Origin: an uncultured Ruminococcus sp. | Lineage (GTDB): Bacteria; Bacillota; Clostridia; Oscillospirales; Ruminococcaceae | DNA: 45,792 nt | Reading direction: 5' to 3' | Assembly: GCA_947176415.1 (NCBI GenBank) | Contig: CAMWQJ010000008.1 | Location: 1 to 45,792 of the forward strand | In this document: positions 40,167 to 45,792 of the stretch, piece by piece | Layout: each line of letters opens with the position of its first letter | How positions within the stretch are numbered: the stretch's first letter is position 1 | Program-made: the position numbers and the translations under genes | The notes under the pieces: generated by a model | Seen by the model: the letters and a program-made list of their open reading frames with translations, nothing else | Databases searched by the model: none | Told to the model about the DNA's origin: nothing

Positions 40167-41387
40167 ATGGAAAAAAGAGGAATTAGCAAGCTTGATTTGA
40201 AAAGACGCAACAGAATGCAGATTCTGAGGGTTATCCGTGAATCAGGTCCTATCTCCAGAGTTGATGTGGCAAGCGCACTCGAAATCACAAGAGCGGCGGT
40301 AACCATTATCACTAATGAGATGATTGAAGAAGGAGTTCTTGTTGAAATCGGAGAAGCACCTGTTAATACTGAAAAACTTCAGAAAGGCAGAAGAAAGATT
40401 CTTATTGACATCAACGTCAACAGCCGTTTCGCACTCGGTGCAACGGTAGACGAAAAAGAAGTAAGCGTGGGTCTCACAAATCTTGATTCTGAAATCCTTG
40501 ATAAGTCAAGCATGATTATTGACGAAAGAACAACCAGCAAGGATATTATCAATTACATAATCAGGACAAGCAGGGAAATGATGGACAACAGCTGTCTCAC
40601 AAAAGACAATGTTCTCGGTCTCGGAGTGGGCGTTGTGCCGTCAATGTGGGGAAAACTCAAGATTTTTTATAAAGACGGCGTGCTTGATTTCGGCAACTTC
40701 ATTGAAAAACTCAAGAGTGGTATAGATATCGATATTCACTGCGGAAATGCTATCGGTCTTATGGCTCTCGCTAACAATGATTTCAGAATCCAGAACGGCT
40801 ACCAAACAAATCAGGTGTTTATCAGCCACGGCAATCAGGTTAATCTCGCTGTTGTCAACAAGAACGAACTTTCAAGCGACTATCTTTCCTATACGTCGAC
40901 TATCGAGAAATATATTGTCGCTCCTGACGGAAAGTCCTATGAGGGCTACCCTAACGGCTCGGTAAAGGCTGAACTTTCAAAGAATGCCATGCTGAACGCT
41001 TTCTGCGAAATCTACTCGAAGGAAAAAACCCCCGTTCTCTACGAAATCACGGAGGGCGATAAGGGAAAAATCAACACTGACAGCGTTTTTATGGCTCTCA
41101 TGCGTGGCGAGGAGGCTGTAAAGAATCTTGTTGACGATATTATCGCAAAGTATACTGTACTTGTAAACAATCTTTCAGTAAGCCACTTTGCTAAGAAAAT
41201 CGTGCTTCACAATTTCAGACTCAGCGAAAAGCAGTTTGACTATATAAAGCGTGAAATGATTCGCCTTGTAAGCGAGGAAATCGCAGACAGGGTTGTCCTC
41301 AGCAGGCTTGACGGAAAAAATAATTTCCTCGGCGGTTGTGCGTTGATAATTCAGGATAATTTCTACATAAGAGGCGGAATGCAATAA
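40167..41387 (+). CDS. ROK-like transcriptional regulator with degenerate kinase-like domain
   Basis: Predicted DNA-binding regulator of 406 residues. The ATG at 40167 follows GGAG by 9 bases; the ATG at 40152 sits directly after the AAAGG and is less likely. An N-terminal winged helix-turn-helix is clear (RMQILRVIRESGPISRVDVASAL-EITRAAVTIITNEMI, about 17-56), as in NagC/XylR-type ROK repressors. The C-terminal part follows the sugar-kinase fold pattern (FALGATVDEKEVSVGLTNLD, LGLGVGVV), but I see neither the CxCGxxGC zinc cluster nor a clear DxGxT phosphate loop. It may therefore bind a different ligand than a sugar. No metabolic operon lies beside it, so its targets are unknown. It ends at a strong terminator. 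Confidence 0.82.
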   Translation: MEKRGISKLDLKRRNRMQILRVIRESGPISRVDVASALEITRAAVTIITNEMIEEGVLVEIGEAPVNTEKLQKGRRKILIDINVNSRFALGATVDEKEVSVGLTNLDSEILDKSSMIIDERTTSKDIINYIIRTSREMMDNSCLTKDNVLGLGVGVVPSMWGKLKIFYKDGVLDFGNFIEKLKSGIDIDIHCGNAIGLMALANNDFRIQNGYQTNQVFISHGNQVNLAVVNKNELSSDYLSYTSTIEKYIVAPDGKSYEGYPNGSVKAELSKNAMLNAFCEIYSKEKTPVLYEITEGDKGKINTDSVFMALMRGEEAVKNLVDDIIAKYTVLVNNLSVSHFAKKIVLHNFRLSEKQFDYIKREMIRLVSEEIADRVVLSRLDGKNNFLGGCALIIQDNFYIRGGMQ

Positions 41388-41400
41388 AATATATAAATCA

Positions 41401-41433
41401 ACTGCCGTACAGCTACGTACGGCGGTTTTTTTG
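41401..41433 (+). terminator. Terminator of the ROK-like regulator gene
   Basis: Ten-pair hairpin (41401-41410 with 41417-41426, one wobble, loop AGCTAC) followed by seven T. Confidence 0.88.
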
Positions 41434-41481
41434 TTCTTTTAACGATATTTTACGCATATATTTTGAAAAAGGAGTGATAAT

Positions 41482-41757
41482 ATGGAAAATGAAATACAGA
41501 ATGATGTGACTGCACAGGAAAACGAGGACAGCACGGAAATACTGCTTGAAAAATACGACAGTCCCACGCACCGAAAAGCCGACGACGTGCCTGCAATGCA
41601 GACCGTTTTGTGCGTGATTATTTCTGCCGTGATTTTTGCACTTAACGCTTTTTATCCCGAAAAGGGCGGAGAGATTTTTACTAAATTAAAAGAATTGTCG
41701 TTTTCACAGCACGAAGTAATCCCGAATCCTATAGACCTGATAGCCGAACTGATTTGA
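41482..41757 (+). CDS. Small single-pass membrane protein preceding the M50 protease
   Basis: Protein of 91 residues with an acidic N-terminal part (1-37), one membrane helix (about 40-57) and a short outer tail ending LIAELI. AAGGAGTG precedes the ATG. Its stop overlaps the TTG start of the M50 protease by 4 bases. By gene order it resembles SpoIVFA before SpoIVFB in Bacillus, where SpoIVFA holds the protease in check, but it is far shorter than SpoIVFA and lacks the LytM part. A regulator or anchor for the protease is the likeliest guess. Confidence 0.7.
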   Translation: MENEIQNDVTAQENEDSTEILLEKYDSPTHRKADDVPAMQTVLCVIISAVIFALNAFYPEKGGEIFTKLKELSFSQHEVIPNPIDLIAELI

Positions 41758-42311
41758 TTAAAATAAAAGACACAGAATACAGCGTTGATTTTTCGTTCCT
41801 TGTATTCAATGCACTGATTTTTCTTGTGCGTGACAGTGCGGTTATTATGACTTTTTACGCCGTCTGTCTTATTCACGAACTCGGACACGTCATGGCGGTT
41901 TATGCGACGGGCGGAAAGATAAAGTCCGTGATTTTCAGTTGTACAGGGGTTATAATTACGCCTGAGAAGAATTTTAAAGGCGAGCTTTTGGTAATACTTT
42001 CGGGAGTAACTGCAAATATTTTAACGTATATTTTTTGCCTGATTACAGGCAAAAACGAACTTTTTGCAATGCTTAATCTCGGCACGGCAATATATAATCT
42101 TCTACCGTACAGACAGCTTGACGGCGGTACAGCCATTGCCATTCTGACAGACGGTACAGCCTGCGAGCGTTCTGTAAATATTTTACTCACGATTGTTAAA
42201 ATCATTTTTTCGGTGTTTCTGCTTTTTGTTTCTGTTGTCTGCGGAAAGGAGTTTTTCCCGATTTTTCTTGCATCGGTAATGCTTTTTGTATCGGAAAGAG
42301 GTATAAAATGA
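41754..42311 (+). CDS. M50 intramembrane metalloprotease (site-2 protease, SpoIVFB-like)
   Basis: Integral membrane zinc protease of 185 residues. The active site is HELGH at 41-45, with the second zinc motif NLLPYRQLDGG ending around Asp123. About five hydrophobic segments are visible and there is no PDZ or CBS domain, which is the minimal SpoIVFB-type core. Relatives cut within membrane-bound pro-proteins such as pro-SigK. The start codon is TTG at 41754, overlapping the stop of the upstream gene (TTGA), which suggests reinitiation. It overlaps the next gene by 4 bases. Whether the substrate is pro-SigK cannot be seen from the window. Confidence 0.88.
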   Translation: MIKIKDTEYSVDFSFLVFNALIFLVRDSAVIMTFYAVCLIHELGHVMAVYATGGKIKSVIFSCTGVIITPEKNFKGELLVILSGVTANILTYIFCLITGKNELFAMLNLGTAIYNLLPYRQLDGGTAIAILTDGTACERSVNILLTIVKIIFSVFLLFVSVVCGKEFFPIFLASVMLFVSERGIK

Positions 42312-43453
42312 AAAAGTTGTTTGTTTTTACTATGTGTGTTCTGTTTACTTCATGTGCGGTCGCCGAAAGTCAGAAGACAGCGGAAAAATTTCCGCCCCCG
42401 AGTATTCAGACGGAAGAACAGTTGCATATTGACGGCGAAAAATATACTCCCGTAAATTATGAAAATCAGGTGGGAATGTGGTTTCCGTATATGCACTTTG
42501 AAGAATATATGTTCGGAAAAACGGAGGAGGAATTTACTTCGGCGGTGCGTGAGAAATTTTCGTCGGCACTGGAAGAGTCTGTAAATACCGTCTATCTGCA
42601 TATCCGTCCATGCGGAGATTCCTACTATAAATCAGAAATTTTTCCGGTCGGCGTGTATCTTGACGGCGACTACGACCCTTTGAAAATTATGATTGACGAG
42701 GCACACGCTGTCGGAATTTCCGTTCATGCTTGGATTAATCCACTACGCTGTCAGACGGTCGAGCAGATGAGTGATGCACCTGAAAATTTCATAGTGAAGA
42801 AGTGGACGGAAGATTCGGACTGTCATTTTGCGGAGATTGTCGGCAACCGCTGGTATCTCAATCCTGCCTATGATGAGACGGTAAATCTGATATGCGAGGG
42901 TGTGGACGAAATTATAAAAAATTATAACGTTGACGGCGTGCATATTGATGACTATTTCTACCCGACTACTGACGCTGATTTTGATGCTGTGGCTTTTGAA
43001 AACAGCGGTTACAGCGACCTGACTTTGTGGCGGACGGAAAACTGTACGCACTTTGTTAAAGCAATTTACGATACTGTGAAAAATTATGATGAGAGAATAC
43101 TTTTCGGAATAAGTCCGCAGGGTAATATTGAAGCTGATTATAATTCTCAGTATGCTGACGTGAGGCTGTGGGGGAGCGAAAAAGGCTATTGCGACTATAT
43201 CGTTCCGCAGATTTATTTCGGATTCAATAACGAAACGTGTCCTTTTGTGCCGACTCTTGCGGAATGGGAAAGTCTTGTTACGTGCGAGGACGTAAGCCTT
43301 GTTGTCGGGCTGGGGGCGTACAAGCAGGGGCAGAAAGACGTGTGGGCAGGGATTTCGGGCGAAAACGAGTGGGCGGAGAATGACGATGTAATCGCACGGC
43401 AGATAGAAATTGTAAGAAATTCAACGGCTGACGGCTATGCGTTATATTATTAA
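42308..43453 (+). CDS. GHL10-family glycosidase-like lipoprotein
   Basis: Lipid-anchored protein of 381 residues of the glycoside-hydrolase-like GHL10 family (formerly DUF187, with YngK and DigH/YddW as known members). The signal ends in FTSC with the acylated cysteine at residue 16. The barrel motifs are seen: GMWFPYMHFEEY, then VYLHIRPCGDSYYKSEIFP, VHAWINPLR, NVDGVHIDDYFYP with acidic residues at a strand end, GISPQGN and DYIVPQIYFGF. DigH acts on denuded peptidoglycan strands, so a role in cell-wall remodelling is plausible. It is the last of a coupled three-gene operon with an M50 protease and its small partner, and it ends at a terminator shared with the converging gene. Confidence 0.88.
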   Translation: MKKLFVFTMCVLFTSCAVAESQKTAEKFPPPSIQTEEQLHIDGEKYTPVNYENQVGMWFPYMHFEEYMFGKTEEEFTSAVREKFSSALEESVNTVYLHIRPCGDSYYKSEIFPVGVYLDGDYDPLKIMIDEAHAVGISVHAWINPLRCQTVEQMSDAPENFIVKKWTEDSDCHFAEIVGNRWYLNPAYDETVNLICEGVDEIIKNYNVDGVHIDDYFYPTTDADFDAVAFENSGYSDLTLWRTENCTHFVKAIYDTVKNYDERILFGISPQGNIEADYNSQYADVRLWGSEKGYCDYIVPQIYFGFNNETCPFVPTLAEWESLVTCEDVSLVVGLGAYKQGQKDVWAGISGENEWAENDDVIARQIEIVRNSTADGYALYY

Positions 43454-43460
43454 AATAAAA

Positions 43461-43491
43461 AGACGTTCAGTAAAAATCCTGAACGCCTTTT
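43461..43491. terminator. Bidirectional terminator between converging genes
   Basis: Seven-pair hairpin (43464-43470 with 43479-43485) with TTTT on the plus strand and a longer T-rich tract on the minus strand. Confidence 0.72.
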
Positions 43492-43495
43492 ATCG

Positions 43496-44704
43496 TCATG
43501 TGAGGAGGTCGAGAGAAAGTTTTCTCGAATCCACGTCGTAATAATCGCCGATTTCCGCAATATAAAACCTGAAACAAACCTTGCCGTTAAACGTCATAAT
43601 ATCGCCCTCGTCCGATACGCCAAGCTGTGCAAGCTGACTGTCGTTAAGGTCGTTCAACAGGATTGTGTTGTCCTTTTCGACGGAATAAAGTCTCATTTCC
43701 TTTTCAGTCAGGTCGCTGAAATAGAGGTGTGAGCCGACAGAATCAGGGTGATTTGAGACAAGCTCAGGAGTTGGATTTAATACGTAATAGCGACTGCCGT
43801 CTTTTCCGATTCCGAAATATGCGAGCTGTTCGGTGCTGAGTTCGTCGAGGGGGAGGGGGTCAACGTCGTGTGCGGTTTTTCCTATCGTGAACTTATCTTC
43901 TGTATCGATGTCAGTCATGGAAAGATTAAGTTTCTCGTCAAATGTATAACCAAAGTTTTCGAGTTCGCTTTCAGAAACGGTAAAAGATATTTTGTCCGAA
44001 ATGTCGTTGAGTTCCTCCGTTATTTCCTCACGTGTCTGAGTTTTCCACTCAATTTCTGTCGTACTGCACATCGGACGCTGTATCGATACGGCTCTTTCAA
44101 CGTTCTTGAGAGTGAAGACGGCAAGAGGATTTTCGGCATTGAATATATACTTGTCGGCATAGTTAGGCTCAACATATACCGTTGTACTTCCGTTTGAGGT
44201 GTCCTCCGTGTTTACGACTGTGTATCTGTATTTTCCCGACGGCGACACGCCTGCGTCAACAATAGTTTCCTCGGCGGACGAAACAAAGAACGAAGTGAAG
44301 AGAAAATACCCGAGTGCACCGAAAATATAGAGGAGCATTGTTATAGTGCCGAGGGCGGTTTTTGTACCCTCGCCTGCACCTGAAAACAGAAGCATAAAAG
44401 CACCTGTAATCATAATCGGAAGAATAAGCCCCCATTCGCCGAAGTACATAATCACGACAGGCAACATCACGGGGAGGATAATAAAGCTGACTATCCTTGT
44501 GATAATCTGATGACGGGTATACAGCATAACTACGAGTGCGATAAGGGAAATGCCCGTGCTGAGCAGGCAGAGCGATACACCTGAATATATATGTATATCG
44601 TAAAAAACAGAGAAATAGCAGAGACAGCACACGATAAAGGCATATAATGCACTCAACAGGGCTGTGACTCTTTTTGTCCATACATTTGATAAAAAATTTT
44701 TCAT
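43496..44704 (-). CDS. Polytopic membrane protein with C-terminal extracytoplasmic domain, unknown
   Basis: Protein of 402 residues that I do not recognise. The ATG at 44704 follows GGAGG; an extension to 44758 has no ribosome site. The first 165 residues contain about five hydrophobic helices. The rest is a soluble beta-rich domain starting GVSPSGKYRYTVVNTEDTSNGSTTVYVEP, a pattern seen in small DUF5412-like domains that respond to or mimic secreted lipoproteins; the match is weak. Later there are two related segments, PLDELSTEQLAYFGIGKDG and LLNDLNDSQLAQLGVSDEG, about 70 residues apart, suggesting an internal duplication. It has its own promoter and no partner gene on its strand. Confidence 0.7.
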   Translation of the reverse strand: MKNFLSNVWTKRVTALLSALYAFIVCCLCYFSVFYDIHIYSGVSLCLLSTGISLIALVVMLYTRHQIITRIVSFIILPVMLPVVIMYFGEWGLILPIMITGAFMLLFSGAGEGTKTALGTITMLLYIFGALGYFLFTSFFVSSAEETIVDAGVSPSGKYRYTVVNTEDTSNGSTTVYVEPNYADKYIFNAENPLAVFTLKNVERAVSIQRPMCSTTEIEWKTQTREEITEELNDISDKISFTVSESELENFGYTFDEKLNLSMTDIDTEDKFTIGKTAHDVDPLPLDELSTEQLAYFGIGKDGSRYYVLNPTPELVSNHPDSVGSHLYFSDLTEKEMRLYSVEKDNTILLNDLNDSQLAQLGVSDEGDIMTFNGKVCFRFYIAEIGDYYDVDSRKLSLDLLT

Positions 44705-44765
44705 TGTAGCCTCCAGAGTAAAGAGTAATTGTAAAATCCGTGTGCCGTTAAAGCCCACACTCTAT

Positions 44766-44794
44766 ATTATAGCATTTTATACGGCAGGATACAA
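44766..44794 (-). promoter_or_regulatory. SigA-type promoter of the membrane protein gene
   Basis: On the minus strand TTGTAT (44789-44794), 17-base spacer, TATAAT (44766-44771). Confidence 0.68.
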
Positions 44795-44840
44795 GCTGTT
44801 TTTTGATTTTTTCACGAAAAAATCATATTTATTTTTTCTC

Positions 44841-44869
44841 TTTACAAATCCGCCCCGAAAATGTATAAT
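44841..44869 (+). promoter_or_regulatory. SigA-type promoter of the VanZ-family gene
   Basis: TTTACA at 44841-44846, 17-base spacer, TATAAT at 44864-44869. Confidence 0.76.
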
Positions 44870-44901
44870 ATATAATATATTAATATAGAAAGAGTGAGGG
44901 T

Positions 44902-45381
44902 ATGAAAAGAAATATTTTTATTTTGCTGACGATAACGGCAATGGTTATGATTTTCTGTTTTTCTATGGAAAACTCCTCGGAGTCGTCAATGAGGAGCAGT
45001 AGGATAACCGAATATGTGGTGGAATTTTTCACAAAGGGCTATAAAGATTTGTCCGACACGGAAAAAAGAGAGATTTTCGGACATACGGAGCATATAATAA
45101 GAAAACTCGCACACTACACGATATACACAATACTCGGTTTTTTCATGTCGTGTGCTTTCGGCAGACGTAAAATGTTCTGCAAAAAAACACTTGCCGTGAC
45201 GGTGTGCGGATTTCTTTATGCGTGTTCGGACGAACTCCATCAGCTTCTTGTTTCAGGGCGTTCATGCCAGTTCGGCGACGTGATTATTGACACCTGCGGA
45301 GTAGTTACGGGGATAATTATATCAATGCTATTATTCCGCATTTACAGCCATTTTAAACATGAATTATCTTCCACGTCCTGA
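44902..45381 (+). CDS. VanZ-family membrane protein
   Basis: Membrane protein of 159 residues with about four helices. The family features are present: an early FCFSMENSS segment, RKLAHYTIYTILGFF (about 71-85), and the conserved CSDELHQLLVSGRSCQFGDVIIDTCG stretch in two parts (from about 113). VanZ in the vanA cluster gives low-level teicoplanin resistance, but most chromosomal VanZ-like proteins have no shown role in resistance. There are no other van genes here. GTGAGGG lies before the ATG. Its last 18 bases overlap the 3' end of the converging penicillin-binding protein gene. Confidence 0.88.
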   Translation: MKRNIFILLTITAMVMIFCFSMENSSESSMRSSRITEYVVEFFTKGYKDLSDTEKREIFGHTEHIIRKLAHYTIYTILGFFMSCAFGRRKMFCKKTLAVTVCGFLYACSDELHQLLVSGRSCQFGDVIIDTCGVVTGIIISMLLFRIYSHFKHELSSTS

Positions 45382-45792
45382 ATCTGCTGATGTGGTTGTG
45401 GCGGTTGTTGTGGTGCGTGCCGTGGTTGTGCCTGAAGTCGTTGTGCCTGTTGTTGTGGACGTGTGTGCGGTCGTCGAAGTAACGGGAATTTCGCCGTTTT
45501 CGTTAGGCAGTATGGCAGTCGGTTCTACACCGTTGAGACCGTAGCACTTCTGATACTCAAGTATAATATCCCTTATCATGTATTTTGAATATTCACCGCC
45601 CTCGATTACGCCAGCAAAGGCAATTTCAGGGTCGTCGGCAGGAGCGAATCCGATAAAGAAAGAGTTCTGCTTGCTGAGGTCGTTCTGGTCGGTCTGCGGA
45701 GTACCTGTCTTTATGGCAACGCTGAAACCGAGATTTGTAAGCGAATGCGAGTATACAGGGATATTTCTTGAAGCGTCAATCATGCCGTTGAT
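45364..45792 (-). CDS. Penicillin-binding protein transpeptidase, C-terminal part (cut by window edge)
   Basis: The frame is open to the end of the window, so only the last 142 or so residues are seen. The transpeptidase KTG triad motif is present in AIKTGTPQT, followed by SFFIGFAPADDPEIAFAGVIEGG, the usual end of a class A or class B D,D-transpeptidase domain. A tail of about 40 residues follows, made almost only of Thr with Ser, Gly and Ala. Such tails on the outer face may span the wall or be glycosylated. It overlaps the converging VanZ-family gene by 18 bases. The promoter and N terminus lie outside the window. Confidence 0.88.
   Translation of the reverse strand: MNGMIDASRNIPVYSHSLTNLGFSVAIKTGTPQTDQNDLSKQNSFFIGFAPADDPEIAFAGVIEGGEYSKYMIRDIILEYQKCYGLNGVEPTAILPNENGEIPVTSTTAHTSTTTGTTTSGTTTARTTTTATTTSADSGRGR
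45385..45480. repeat. Low-complexity tract encoding the Thr-rich tail
   Basis: Irregular GTTGTG/GTGGTT-type runs on the plus strand, read on the minus strand as Thr codons. The units are not of constant length, so this is coding low complexity and not a tandem array. Confidence 0.6.

Noticed and set aside
44902-45381. Glycopeptide resistance through vanZ
   Set aside because: No vanA/B ligase, vanH, vanX or vanS/R genes are present; chromosomal VanZ-like proteins are common and mostly unrelated to resistance.
45385-45480. CRISPR array or minisatellite
   Set aside because: Units are irregular and in frame with the Thr-rich tail of the penicillin-binding protein; no spacers.

Overview
The window reads as chromosomal DNA of an anaerobic, cellulosome-bearing clostridial Firmicute, most likely Ruminococcus or a close relative. 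The evidence is two secreted enzymes with dockerin modules (an M60-like metallopeptidase and a PL11 rhamnogalacturonan lyase), a SCIFF peptide with its radical SAM maturase (a marker of Clostridia), a pyruvate formate-lyase activase, sporulation genes of the yqfC/yqfD/ylbJ type, strong AGGAGG-type ribosome sites and near-consensus SigA promoters. No rRNA, tRNA, CRISPR array, insertion sequence or prophage is visible. Most of the window is core genome with a few accessory loci. No gene-free stretch exceeds 300 bases; the longest, 31418-31713, holds the two promoters and leaders of rpoBC and a metallo-beta-lactamase-fold lipoprotein.

Layout. 1-5.3 kb: dockerin-bearing M60-like peptidase. 5.3-9.1 kb: DUF434-type protein, methionyl-tRNA synthetase, SpoU-family RNA methyltransferase. 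9.1-11.8 kb: secreted PL11 lyase with a ricin-type domain and dockerin. 11.8-13.0 kb: ASCH-domain protein and DUF3737 beta-helix protein. 13.0-17.0 kb, minus strand: orphan solute-binding lipoprotein, then the ylbJ-like/yqfC/yqfD sporulation operon. 17.0-20.0 kb: PspA with a previously unlisted 56-residue membrane protein, then an ABC-F ATPase. 20.1-23.7 kb: the SCIFF locus, with the 45-residue precursor, a zinc-ribbon/TIR/membrane protein, the radical SAM-SPASM maturase and an unknown 120-residue protein. 23.7-31.6 kb, minus strand: rpoB and rpoC. 31.5-35.1 kb: metallo-beta-lactamase lipoprotein, then purA followed by a membrane protein with repeated VLDD motifs. 35.1-39.0 kb, minus strand: zinc-ribbon membrane protein, M23 endopeptidase of SpoIIQ-like architecture, cca and pflA. 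39.0-43.5 kb: AEC transporter, ROK-like regulator, and a coupled operon of small membrane protein, M50 protease and GHL10 glycosidase-like lipoprotein. 43.5-45.8 kb: membrane protein, VanZ-family protein, and the 3' end of a penicillin-binding protein.

How it fits together. The two dockerin enzymes point to scaffold-bound extracellular attack on pectin and on (glyco)protein. Several loci concern the cell envelope and spore formation. The strongest candidate for something new is the SCIFF locus. There a TIR-domain membrane protein with the predicted catalytic glutamate sits between the ranthipeptide precursor and its maturase, behind an internal terminator, and an uncharacterised protein is translationally coupled to the maturase. 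Protein families are called from recognisable motifs and remembered family features; no database search was run.
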